DNA of 64,000 nucleotides from contig NZ_SWKR01000002.1 of assembly GCF_005144715.1 (NCBI RefSeq), positions 2,361,668 to 2,425,667 on the forward strand, read 5' to 3'. The notes under the pieces were generated by a model. It did not search any database, was not told the DNA's origin, and saw only the letters and a list, made by a program, of their open reading frames with translations. Of the stretch, positions 35,316 through 43,662 are shown piece by piece (the stretch's first letter is position 1; the number at the start of each line of letters is the position of its first letter). This DNA is from Sphingomonas baiyangensis. GTDB taxonomy: Bacteria > Pseudomonadota > Alphaproteobacteria > Sphingomonadales > Sphingomonadaceae. The translations under genes and the position numbers were made by a program.

Positions 35316-36155
35316 ATGAAGATCAGCATCGTCACCGTCGCCTATAATGCCGCCGCCACCATCGCCGACACGCTCGCGTCGGTCGCAGCGCAGCGCGACG
35401 CCGATATCGAACATATCGTCGTCGACGGCGCATCGCGCGACGCGACGATGGCGATCGTCGAGGCGCACGCCCATCCCCGCCTGCGCGCGATCAGCGAGCC
35501 CGACCGCGGCCTGTACGAGGCGATGAACAAGGGCGCCGCGATGGCGACCGGCGATTATGTCGGCTTCCTCAATTCGGATGATTTCTTCTGCCGTACCGAC
35601 GCCGCCAGCCGCATCGCCGCGCGCGCCGCGGGCGGCGCCGATGCCGTCTCGTTCGGGATAGCGATGGTCGACCAGCATGATACGCGGCGGGTGACGCGCA
35701 GCTATCGCGCGGCCGGTTTCGCACCGTGGATGCTGGCGTTCGGGCACATGCCGCCACATCCGGGCTTCTACGCCTCGCGTGCCGCCCTAGACATCGTCGG
35801 GCGGTTCGATCCCAGTCTGCGGATCGGGGCCGATTTCGACTGGATGACGCGCTTCTATCGATGCCACGGACTCATCGCGGAGCGCGACCCCGCGACGCTG
35901 GTGACGATGCGCGAGGGGGGCATCAGTACGGGCGGGTTGAAGAGCATGCGGATCATCAACCGCGAAGCCGCGACGACCGCCGCGCGACACGGCGTGCGCA
36001 CGCACCCCGCGCTCATCTGGGCGAAATATCCGGCCAAGGCGCTCCAGCTCGTGCGCCGTCCGCCCGATTTTCCGCTGCCCCCCGATGTTGCGTGGCAACC
36101 CGCGCCACCGACGCTAGGCGAGGGTCGCGATCAGCTGCGCCGAAGCCGGCCCTAG
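35316..36155 (+). CDS. glycosyltransferase family 2 protein
   Basis: 279 residues. KISIVTVAYNAAATIADTLASV, IEHIVVDGASRDATMAIVE and SEPDRGLYEAMNKGAAMATGDYVGFLNSDDFF match the WcaA-like GT2 subfamily, with the donor-site SDD. It is the only rightward gene in this half of the locus and ends in a 4-nt overlap with a convergent glycosyltransferase. Sugar specificity is unknown. Confidence 0.9.
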   Translation: MKISIVTVAYNAAATIADTLASVAAQRDADIEHIVVDGASRDATMAIVEAHAHPRLRAISEPDRGLYEAMNKGAAMATGDYVGFLNSDDFFCRTDAASRIAARAAGGADAVSFGIAMVDQHDTRRVTRSYRAAGFAPWMLAFGHMPPHPGFYASRAALDIVGRFDPSLRIGADFDWMTRFYRCHGLIAERDPATLVTMREGGISTGGLKSMRIINREAATTAARHGVRTHPALIWAKYPAKALQLVRRPPDFPLPPDVAWQPAPPTLGEGRDQLRRSRP

Positions 36156-37261
36156 GCCTGATCGTCGGTAGCGATTCGCACCAGCGCCCGCGCCACTTCG
36201 TCCCAATCGCGCGGCATCGCGGCACGCGCACGCGCCCAGTCTGGCGTCCAGCCGGCGTCGAGCCGGTCGGCCAGTGCCGTGACCGCGGCTTCCGCGCTCG
36301 CCGGATCGTGCGGGTCGAAATATAGCGCCTGGTCACCGCACAGCTCGTGCGCATAGGGCAGATCGGCGCAGACGACGGGCATTCCGAGCCAGATCGCCTC
36401 GATCAGCGGCAGCCCGTAGCTTTCGGCAAGCGAGGGGAAGAACAGCGCGTCGGCGCGCGCATAATGATCGCGCATTCCCGCCGGGCCGAGCCGGCCGACA
36501 TGGCGGATCGCGCCACCGGCAGCGCCACCGCCCGGCGGATCGAGCGTCACTACGATCTCCTCGAGCGATGGCGAGCCGTGCAGCCGCGTGGCCAGCGCCT
36601 CCACCAGCGCGTGGTTTTTGTGCGGATAGGCCGCAGCCGGATAAAAAACGCGCAAGCCGCGCGTTCCCCTGGAGTGCCGCGCGGGCGGGGCATGTCGGAG
36701 CAGCCATTGCGGCGGCGGCTGGCGAACGACGCGGACGCGTCCTTCGAGCGACGGATAGGCAGCAGTCAATGCGCGGCGCATCAGGTCGGTCTGCACCACG
36801 ATCCGCGCGGCATGCGACAGGTTGCGCCGGAACACCGCGCGCATCGCCAGAAACTTCAGCGCCTGCGCGGCAGGCACGCCGGGCTGGTGCGCCAGAAGAT
36901 GCGTATTGTGCACGAACACCGTCTGGCGTCCGCGCGCGCGCAGCGGCACGTCTCCCAGCACCAGCAGCGCACCGCCGTCATCCTGCGCGAGCGGCCGGAT
37001 GCATTCGATCAACCGCGACAGCGCGTTGGGCAGTCGCCGTCGATGGCGCTTCGCCAGCGTCGATCCGGACAGTGCGCAATATCCGGCCAGATCGCCGCGA
37101 TCAGGCAGGTCGATCCGCCGGATCGCAGCATCTTGCTGGCGCTCGATCGCCGGCAGCAGCGATCCCATGAGCTGCACCGCACCTTCCCCCTGCACGTTGG
37201 TCAGGTGGACGCGGAGCGATGCGTCACGCGGTCGGCTGGCGGGCACGCGCGGTTCAGCCAT
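36152..37261 (-). CDS. glycosyltransferase family 4 protein
   Basis: 369 residues from ATG 37261, which overlaps the upstream gene by 8 nt; longer in-frame starts would extend deep into that gene. GT-B fold: VFVHNTHLLAHQPG and LKFLAMRAVFRRNLSHAARIVVQTDLMRRAL in the N-half; GLRVFYPAAAYPHKNH, then DALFFPSLAESYGLPLIEAIWLGMPVVCADLPYAHELCGD, the donor-binding E-x7-E region. It forms a coupled series with the next two glycosyltransferases, reading leftward. Confidence 0.9.
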   Translation of the reverse strand: MAEPRVPASRPRDASLRVHLTNVQGEGAVQLMGSLLPAIERQQDAAIRRIDLPDRGDLAGYCALSGSTLAKRHRRRLPNALSRLIECIRPLAQDDGGALLVLGDVPLRARGRQTVFVHNTHLLAHQPGVPAAQALKFLAMRAVFRRNLSHAARIVVQTDLMRRALTAAYPSLEGRVRVVRQPPPQWLLRHAPPARHSRGTRGLRVFYPAAAYPHKNHALVEALATRLHGSPSLEEIVVTLDPPGGGAAGGAIRHVGRLGPAGMRDHYARADALFFPSLAESYGLPLIEAIWLGMPVVCADLPYAHELCGDQALYFDPHDPASAEAAVTALADRLDAGWTPDWARARAAMPRDWDEVARALVRIATDDQA

Positions 37262-38399
37262 GATACCAGGGCGATGCGGGCAGCGGTGCTCCCGCATCAC
37301 GTGCACGAAGGCAGCGTACCGCGAAATCGGCAGCCACCACAGGCTCGACAAGGCCCGCCGCCTCGCGCGCGGCGGCGGCGGCGGCGGCAAGCGCAAGCGG
37401 GTCGTCGACCCATCGTTGCAGACAGCGCGCAAGATCGGCGGCGTCGCCGGTTTCGAAGCGCTGGCCGCATCGCTGCGCCTCGACCAGGTCGCCCACGCCG
37501 GCGGCATCGCTCGCGATCACCGGCACGCCGGCCTGGATCGCCTCATTGCCGATCACGCCCCAGCCGTCGAACCGGCTCGGCAGGATCAGCGCGTCATAGC
37601 CGCCGATCGTGGCGGCGACATCGCCGAACGGTATCGTGCCGCGATATGTAACGCCAGCGTCGCCCAGCCACGGCGCGGCATCGCCCGGGCCGTAGAGATC
37701 GAGCGTGACGTCGCTGCCCTGCGCGCGAAGGCGTCGGACCGCCGCTACCGCCGTGTCGATGCCCTTGCGCGCTATCAGGCTGCCGACGAATATCGCGCGC
37801 AGTCCGGCTTGCGGCTGGCGCAGACCGTCGGGTCGGCTTGCCCCCTGCCCCGGCCCGGGCACGAAATACCCGAACGGCGCGATGCGCCCGGCCGGAACGC
37901 CAAGCGCAGCATATTGCCGGCAGGCCAGCCGCGAGATCGCGAAGACGATGCCCAGCCGCTGCGCGATCAGCGCGCCATAGCCGCGATAGACGAGCGGACG
38001 CAGCCGCTGCCGCACCGTGTCTGCAATCGTCGCGCGCTCGGAGAAGTATCCGGCGCTGCTGGTCGAATAGGGTTCCGAGACGATCCCCACCTTGCATCCC
38101 ATCGCCACTGCCAGCAGCATCACGGCCAGCTGCCGGCGGTCCTCGAACGGGCTACCGAAGAGATGCCACGCCTTTCGCTCGCGCCGCAGCAGCGCGCGCG
38201 ACCAGCGCCACCAGTCCGCCCGCGGCACGGCGTGTTCCTCGCCGGCTTGCGGACTGCGCCGTTGCCACCCCTGCGCATCGCGAACCGCGTCGCTTCGGCG
38301 CCAGACATTGACGCGCAGATGATCGACCAGCGGCACTGCCGCGCCCCAGGTGTACGCCTGATGATCGGTAAGCAGCGGATGCCAGGCGACGATCCTCAT
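37254..38399 (-). CDS. glycosyltransferase family 4 protein
   Basis: 381 residues from ATG 38399, overlapping the upstream stop by 4 nt. The acceptor half includes MRIVAWHPLLTDHQAYTWGAAV and the donor half GLRAIFVGSLIARKGIDTAVAAVRRL, VTLDLYGPGDAA and DALILPSRFDGWGVIGNEAIQAGVPVIASDAAGVGDLV, the standard GT4 nucleotide-sugar site with E-x7-V-x2-G-x-P-V-I-A. Sugar specificity is unknown. Confidence 0.9.
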   Translation of the reverse strand: MRIVAWHPLLTDHQAYTWGAAVPLVDHLRVNVWRRSDAVRDAQGWQRRSPQAGEEHAVPRADWWRWSRALLRRERKAWHLFGSPFEDRRQLAVMLLAVAMGCKVGIVSEPYSTSSAGYFSERATIADTVRQRLRPLVYRGYGALIAQRLGIVFAISRLACRQYAALGVPAGRIAPFGYFVPGPGQGASRPDGLRQPQAGLRAIFVGSLIARKGIDTAVAAVRRLRAQGSDVTLDLYGPGDAAPWLGDAGVTYRGTIPFGDVAATIGGYDALILPSRFDGWGVIGNEAIQAGVPVIASDAAGVGDLVEAQRCGQRFETGDAADLARCLQRWVDDPLALAAAAAAAREAAGLVEPVVAADFAVRCLRARDAGAPLPASPWYHG

Positions 38400-39568
38400 G
38401 CCGCCTGGCCCCGCGTCAGGAACCGCGCGAGGAACGCCGCAGCCTCGTCCGCGCCACAACGCAGCGCGGCATTGCGCTGGCCAAGCGCTGCACGGCGCGC
38501 TGCCTCGGCGCGATCGCGCAGCGCGGTGGCGATCAGCGATGCCAGCACCGCCGGATCATTGCGGGTAAGATACAGCGCGCCATCGCCCAGCACGGCACGC
38601 ACGTCGGAAATGTCGGTGGTGACGGCAAGCATTCCCTGCCCTGCGAACTCGGTGACCTTCGATGGAAAGGTCGTGTCGGCGAGGCCGCCGCCATTGGGCT
38701 TCAGCGCGAAGCCGATGCCGCAGCGTGCCAGCAGCGCCTGATACTCGCGGGCGGTCAGCCGGCCATGAACGGTCACCTGTGGGGTAGCAGGCGCCTCGCG
38801 AAACGCGTCGATCATCGCCCCCGCGCCCGTTACGTGCACATGCAGCTGCGCCGCGAGTGCGGGCTGCTCGCGGGAGAGAAGGCGCAGCGCTTCGAGCAGC
38901 AGGTCGGCGCCGGTGCTCGTGTCGACGGTGCCTCCGAGCAGCGCGTGCAATACCGGCGCGGAAAAGTCGCGTGGCTGCTCGCTGATCGCGACCACGCCAT
39001 AATAGGGTGCCGCCGGGCGCAGGCGCGTAGCCGCTTCGAGCGCCGTGCAGGCGAGCAACGCACCTTCGCGGCAGAAACGATCGGTCGCCGCAACGAGAAT
39101 GCGCGAACGCAGCGACAGGCGGCCGCCTTTCGGCACTTCGCCATCCTCGAGATCGAGCATGACGCGATAGCCCAGCGCCCATGCCAGCCACAATGCCGGC
39201 AGGTGGCTGAACATGCGGTTGTAGAGCAGCAGCGTCGTTGCCCGCGCCCGCCGGCGGCGCGACCAGAGAATGGGAAGCGGCGCTACCAGCGACGCGAGCT
39301 GCGAGAGCAGAGGCCGGTTCACGAAACGGCCATAGGCGACAGGGATGCCGCCGATCCTGCCGGCAAAAGCCGGGTGATCGCGGCCCGATCCATCCTGTCG
39401 CCCGCGTCCAAGGCTTAGAATGGCCGGACGCACACCGGCGCTTCGCAGCGCCTGCATCATCATCACGATCTTGCGCGTGGCAGCCGGACTGTCGGTACTG
39501 ATGCCGCGGGCGATCCGCACCGTGTCGTCCAGCGCGTTGCACAGCATGTAGACACGCCCTGCCGTCAC
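38396..39568 (-). CDS. glycosyltransferase family 4-like protein
   Basis: 390 residues from a GTG at 39568 that overlaps the acetyltransferase stop (GTGA); the next ATG is 7 codons in. MLCNALDDTVRIARGISTDSPAATRKIVMMMQAL and TTLLLYNRMFSHLPALWLAWALGYRVMLDLEDGEV form the N-half. The C-half has GRLTAREYQALLARCGIGFALKPNGGGLADTTFPSKVTEFAGQGMLAVTTDISDV, a GT-B donor site of the type in which Ser-Lys replaces the usual Glu-rich loop. More divergent than its neighbours. Confidence 0.8.
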   Translation of the reverse strand: MTAGRVYMLCNALDDTVRIARGISTDSPAATRKIVMMMQALRSAGVRPAILSLGRGRQDGSGRDHPAFAGRIGGIPVAYGRFVNRPLLSQLASLVAPLPILWSRRRRARATTLLLYNRMFSHLPALWLAWALGYRVMLDLEDGEVPKGGRLSLRSRILVAATDRFCREGALLACTALEAATRLRPAAPYYGVVAISEQPRDFSAPVLHALLGGTVDTSTGADLLLEALRLLSREQPALAAQLHVHVTGAGAMIDAFREAPATPQVTVHGRLTAREYQALLARCGIGFALKPNGGGLADTTFPSKVTEFAGQGMLAVTTDISDVRAVLGDGALYLTRNDPAVLASLIATALRDRAEAARRAALGQRNAALRCGADEAAAFLARFLTRGQAA

Positions 39569-40056
39569 GATAGAGCCCTGATCGGGCGCGCCGGAACGCC
39601 GCCCACCATCGTGTCGGGCGGCACGTCGCGCGTTACTACCGCACCGGCGGCGACGATCGCGCCCGCTCCGACCGTCACCCCGCCCAGAATCGTCGTCGCG
39701 GCGCCGATCCAGCAGCCATCGCCGATCGATACCGCGCGCGCGGTACCGGGGCCGGCACGCCGGGCATGGTCGCCCGGCGCATGGCTGCCCGTCAGCACGC
39801 GCACGAAGGGACCGATGTCGCACCGCGCGCCGACCGTGATCGGCGCATCGCGGTGCGTATAGAAAATCGTCCCTGGGCTGACCCATGTGTCGATCCCGAT
39901 CGCCAGCCTGCCAGGGCCATAGATCCAGCCGCCGCCGCACACGCAGACGCGAGCCCGTGCGTCGACGCGCATCAGCCGCAGGCAGAACCGACGCAGCGCG
40001 AACAGTCGCGTGGGCGGCAGGGCCCATAGCAGGAAGTTCAACAGATGGCGGATCAT
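39565..40056 (-). CDS. hexapeptide-repeat acyltransferase
   Basis: 163 residues from ATG 40056, overlapping the upstream stop by 4 nt. The left-handed beta-helix shows in RLAIGIDTWVSPGTIFYTHRDAPITVGARCDIGPFVRVLTGSH and IGDGCWIGAATTILGGVTVGAGAIVAAGAVVTRDVPPDTMVGGVPARPI, with the terminal xAAGAVVTKDVP-like signature of WcaF/Maa acetyltransferases. His in YTHRD and LTGSHAP is in the catalytic loop region. It probably adds acetyl or another acyl group to a sugar of the polymer. Confidence 0.9.
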   Translation of the reverse strand: MIRHLLNFLLWALPPTRLFALRRFCLRLMRVDARARVCVCGGGWIYGPGRLAIGIDTWVSPGTIFYTHRDAPITVGARCDIGPFVRVLTGSHAPGDHARRAGPGTARAVSIGDGCWIGAATTILGGVTVGAGAIVAAGAVVTRDVPPDTMVGGVPARPIRALS

Positions 40057-41390
40057 ATGCGAACGGCCTCGCCGGCATCGCGCAGCGTCTTCGGCCCGAA
40101 TAACCGCCACGCGATACAGGCCAATGTCGTCAGGAACAGGTTGGTGTCGGCGAACGCAGGCAACAATGGCAGATACACGGCAGCCGTCGTGAAGAGCGCG
40201 GCCAGCATGCAATCGACCAGATCGCCGCCCGTCAGCGCACGGCGCCACGCCCATGCCCCGAGATAACCCTGCACTACCAGCGCGATACCGGCCTCTGCAA
40301 AGCCGAAATCCATGATGATATGCGAAATGGCAGTGGTCCAGCCGACACCGATCACGCCCTGCGCATCGAGCGCCGCGACCTTCCACTGATACATCTGCGC
40401 GACGTCGATGCCGGTCAGCGGCTCGAGCTGGCGAAAGACGAACGGAAAGTTCATCGCGCCCGACGATATGCCCTCGAGCCCGATGTCGAGAAACCGGTCG
40501 AACAACGCGATCGGGCTGGTGAAATATACGATCGCCTCGACCATCACGTTGCGGATACCGCCCCCGAACAGCCCCAGCAAAGCCTCGAACCAGTTAGCCG
40601 TGTCGAACAGGAACAGCCGCTCGAGCACTTCGGCCTTGATGTCGGAAATCTGGTTGTCGTTCCGCGCTACCGCGATGAAGCCCATGTAAGCGATCATCAG
40701 TCCCGCGACGACGGGCAGGAGCGCACGCCCCGATCGCGCACCGGGGTTGCGAAGGCGATAGATTACCTGGCCCAATATCGTGAAGATCAGCACCTGGAAC
40801 GCTGCCTGCCGCCCCGCCGACAACAGCGCGCCGAGAAGATAGGCGGCGATCGGCGCCATGAAGAAAAGCAGCGCCAGCGGACGAAGCCGGTCGCGAAAGA
40901 CCAGCGCGAAGAAATAGCAGAACAGGCACGCCCAGGTCAGTACCGATCCGAGCCGCGCAAATACCGAGGCGGTTTCCCGCGTCACGAAGCTATCGCGCAA
41001 TTCGGTCAGGTTGAGCAGACTGCCGCCCGAAACGACGAAATCGAGGATCACGCAAGCCCCGCCCGTCATGCCTATCAGCCACAGTCCGCGCGCCAGCGAG
41101 CGCATCGCCACGAAGTCGGCGTCGGCGCGCACGCTATCGGGCGGCGCACTACGATATCGTCCGCGAAACAGATGCTCGACGAGCGCACCGAATGCCACGC
41201 ACAGGATCGACCCCGCGATCAGCGCATCGGGCAGGAGGTTCGAAGGGCTGACGAATCGATAGGATATCATGCCCACGGCCAGCGGCAGCAGGCACAGCAG
41301 CCACATCGCCGCCATCGCCCAGGTCGGCCCCTTGTTGCGGCGCGTGGCGACCAGCACGGCGGCCGCGCTCGCGGTACTCAGCATCAGCAT
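40053..41390 (-). CDS. oligosaccharide polymerase-like membrane protein (Wzy candidate)
   Basis: 445 residues with about eleven membrane helices and a large loop around residues 230-320 (IAVARNDNQISDIKAEVLERLFLFDTANWFEALLGLFGGG, FDRFLDIGLEGISSGAMNFPFVFRQLEP). Topology, length and position between flippase and transferase genes match oligosaccharide repeat-unit polymerases, which are poorly conserved in sequence. It ends in a 4-nt overlap with the acetyltransferase gene. An alternative is one of the other large EPS membrane families. Confidence 0.75.
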   Translation of the reverse strand: MLMLSTASAAAVLVATRRNKGPTWAMAAMWLLCLLPLAVGMISYRFVSPSNLLPDALIAGSILCVAFGALVEHLFRGRYRSAPPDSVRADADFVAMRSLARGLWLIGMTGGACVILDFVVSGGSLLNLTELRDSFVTRETASVFARLGSVLTWACLFCYFFALVFRDRLRPLALLFFMAPIAAYLLGALLSAGRQAAFQVLIFTILGQVIYRLRNPGARSGRALLPVVAGLMIAYMGFIAVARNDNQISDIKAEVLERLFLFDTANWFEALLGLFGGGIRNVMVEAIVYFTSPIALFDRFLDIGLEGISSGAMNFPFVFRQLEPLTGIDVAQMYQWKVAALDAQGVIGVGWTTAISHIIMDFGFAEAGIALVVQGYLGAWAWRRALTGGDLVDCMLAALFTTAAVYLPLLPAFADTNLFLTTLACIAWRLFGPKTLRDAGEAVRI

Positions 41391-41421
41391 CGGATCGAAC
41401 TTCCCGGCAACGGCCGCCTTC

Positions 41422-42699
41422 CTATACGCGCAAGCCGAAGGTGCGTAGCTGCCCGCGGAAGATCGGTCGAGTAGCCGGCATCAGCGCGTTGAGCCCCACG
41501 TTGGAGATCGCCTGCGCCGCCAGATAGCTCCAGGCCGCGCCGACCACACCCATGCGCGGTACCAGCAGCAGGTTGAGGGCTATGCTGACCACAAGACCTG
41601 CCAGTGCCTGATACAGCCCATGGCGCATCAGCCCGGCATTGATGAGCCATGCGTTGGTCGTCTGCCCCAGCGTGCCGAACACGCCGGCCCAGGCATAGAC
41701 CGCCAGCACCGCCGCGGCACCGGCATAACGCTCGCCGTAGAGCAGCGTGACGATCGGCGATGCAAACAACGACAGCGCCAGCGCCACGACGATCGACAAC
41801 CACACCAGCGGACGCATCACCCGCAGGATCGCGCGCTCGTACACGGCAGCCGACTGCGCATAGCTGCGCGTGAAGAACGGCACGGCTGCGGTCATCACCG
41901 CGGTCGGCAGGAAATACCATAATTCGGGCAAACGGATCGCCGCGGCATAGATGCCGACTGCGGCGTCGTCGCGATAGGCCGCGATGACGAGCTGGTCGAC
42001 CCGCATGTACGCCGCAATGGCCAGCGTGCGCAGCAGCAGCGGCCAGCTCTCGTGCCACAAGCGTCGGGCCTCGGCCAGGCTGGCGCAGCGCGGATGCACG
42101 CTCAGACCGCGGCGCCGCGCATAGAGCAACAGACCCGATGCCACCGCCGCAAACTCGAGGACGATCAGCGCGGCGAAGGCCTCGATCGGCGCGCCGAGCA
42201 GGATCGCAGCGCATTTCGCCGCGGAAAAGAGAAGAAACACGCCATTGCGCAACAAGACGACCGGGCGGACGACGAAATGTGCCTGAAAGCGATAGTCGAT
42301 GACGTCGAACGCTTGCGGCAGCAGCCCTGCCGCCAGAATGGCGACCACGATCAGCGCGCGCGTGTCGCCGGGGCGCGCAACGCCGACGAGCGCGAGCGCA
42401 AGCATTATCGCGATCAGGCCGCCACCCAGCCGCATCAGCAGTGCGGTAGCGACGATCTCCTGCTCGCGCTTGGGCTGCCGCACGATGTCGCGCACGGCGA
42501 TATCGGCGAGTCCCATCACCGCGAAGGCGGTGAAGATAATCACCAGCGCCTGCCCGTAATTGAGCAGCCCGAAATCGGCTGGGCCGAGATACCGCGCGAT
42601 CCAGACGAGCACGAACATGCCGACGCCGAGCCGCATCAGCTTGTCGCCTACCAGCCATCCGGCGTTGGCGATCAGCCGGCGTGCGTCGCCCTGTGCCAT
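41422..42699 (-). CDS. Wzx-type polysaccharide flippase
   Basis: 425 residues from ATG 42699; earlier in-frame starts (e.g. 42861) give an Arg-rich extension and are disfavoured. MATE-like polysaccharide-transport family: LIANAGWLVGDKLMRLGVGMFVLVWIARYLGPADFGLLNYGQALV is the diagnostic N-terminus, followed by about twelve helices. It should flip undecaprenyl-linked repeat units to the periplasm for polymerisation. It is the first gene of the leftward flippase-polymerase-acetyltransferase-glycosyltransferase operon. Confidence 0.92.
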   Translation of the reverse strand: MAQGDARRLIANAGWLVGDKLMRLGVGMFVLVWIARYLGPADFGLLNYGQALVIIFTAFAVMGLADIAVRDIVRQPKREQEIVATALLMRLGGGLIAIMLALALVGVARPGDTRALIVVAILAAGLLPQAFDVIDYRFQAHFVVRPVVLLRNGVFLLFSAAKCAAILLGAPIEAFAALIVLEFAAVASGLLLYARRRGLSVHPRCASLAEARRLWHESWPLLLRTLAIAAYMRVDQLVIAAYRDDAAVGIYAAAIRLPELWYFLPTAVMTAAVPFFTRSYAQSAAVYERAILRVMRPLVWLSIVVALALSLFASPIVTLLYGERYAGAAAVLAVYAWAGVFGTLGQTTNAWLINAGLMRHGLYQALAGLVVSIALNLLLVPRMGVVGAAWSYLAAQAISNVGLNALMPATRPIFRGQLRTFGLRV

Positions 42700-42900
42700 T
42701 CGCCCGACAATGGCTCGCAACGGGCGCGGCACAGCAAACAGACGGACGCTCCTTGGTTGATCGGCAGCCGCGTCCGCGGCGCGGACGGGCTCAGCGCGCC
42801 TGTATCGCAACGGCGCACGTTTTGGCAGACCCCGCGTCATGCGCCGATGCTGCCCGCACAAGGTCGCGACCTGAACGAACCGCAGGTGCTGCTGGAAAAA

Positions 42901-42975
<75 letters not shown>

Positions 42976-43070
42976 ACCGGGTCGCCTGCGGCGGGCGCAA
43001 GCGAGGGGGCGCCTATGATCGGGGCACCCGTGATTGTCAAGCGAGGGCGCGGCAGGCTATCGCCATCGCG

Positions 43071-43196
43071 ATGGAAACGCCCGACCAACGCCAGGCAAGG
43101 CTCGCGCAGGCGCTGCGCGACAATCTGCGGCGCCGCAAGGCGCAGGCGCGAGAGCAGGTCGCGCCCGATCGGCCGCCAGCCGACAAACCCGACTGA
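43071..43196 (+). CDS. 41-residue hypothetical basic protein
   Basis: METPDQRQARLAQALRDNLR begins a short amphipathic, strongly basic helix with RRRKAQAREQ, followed by a proline-rich tail (DRPPADKPD). Small proteins of this kind, with an xxLRxNLRRRKAQ core, occur next to tRNA genes or housekeeping genes in sphingomonads. The ribosome binding site is weak, and the call rests on family resemblance recognised by eye. Confidence 0.55.
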   Translation: METPDQRQARLAQALRDNLRRRKAQAREQVAPDRPPADKPD

Positions 43197-43263
43197 GCAG
43201 GCAGAGTCTGTTTCAGCAAAGCTGAGGCAACGCAGCACCAGCGAAGCTGAAAACGACTCCAGA

Positions 43264-43662
43264 TCAGCGTGCGCGGTGCTCGGTGCCCGCGCCTGCCGTC
43301 ACGAACAGCGCGGTCGCTTCCTCCTCGACATCGGCGGTATGCCACACGCCGCGCGGGTTGATTGCATAATCGCCCATGCCGAGGCGAAGCGTCGCGACCG
43401 TGCCGTCGGCATGCTCTTGGTGCAGCGTCATCGCGCCGCCCACGCACACCACCAGCTCCTCGCCCGCGGGATGCATTTCCCACATCGTCCAGTTGGCATC
43501 GAAGCGATAGAGGCTGACCAGCCGCCCCTCGGCGCCGTCATTCGCGGTACGCGCGGCATAGCCCTCGTACCATGCCATGCCGTCGAATGCCGGCTGCGCC
43601 TCGGCCGTGGCGCCTAGCCCCAGATGGACGAACTGCGCGAATAGCGAGGGCACCTCGGTCAT
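43264..43662 (-). CDS. cupin-domain protein
   Basis: 132 residues from ATG 43662, which overlaps the pepP stop by 4 nt. A single cupin barrel: WEMHPAGEELVVCVGGAMTLHQEHADG is motif 1 (with Glu in place of some metal ligands) and LGMGDYAINPRGVWHTADVEEEATALFVTAG is motif 2 with His. The substrate is unknown; cupins of this size often bind a metal and small metabolites. Co-transcription with the Xaa-Pro peptidase is likely. Confidence 0.85.
   Translation of the reverse strand: MTEVPSLFAQFVHLGLGATAEAQPAFDGMAWYEGYAARTANDGAEGRLVSLYRFDANWTMWEMHPAGEELVVCVGGAMTLHQEHADGTVATLRLGMGDYAINPRGVWHTADVEEEATALFVTAGAGTEHRAR

Noticed and set aside
15690..42900. insertion sequences, integrase or CRISPR array in the accessory block
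   Set aside because: No transposase or recombinase motifs and no regularly spaced repeats were seen on either strand.
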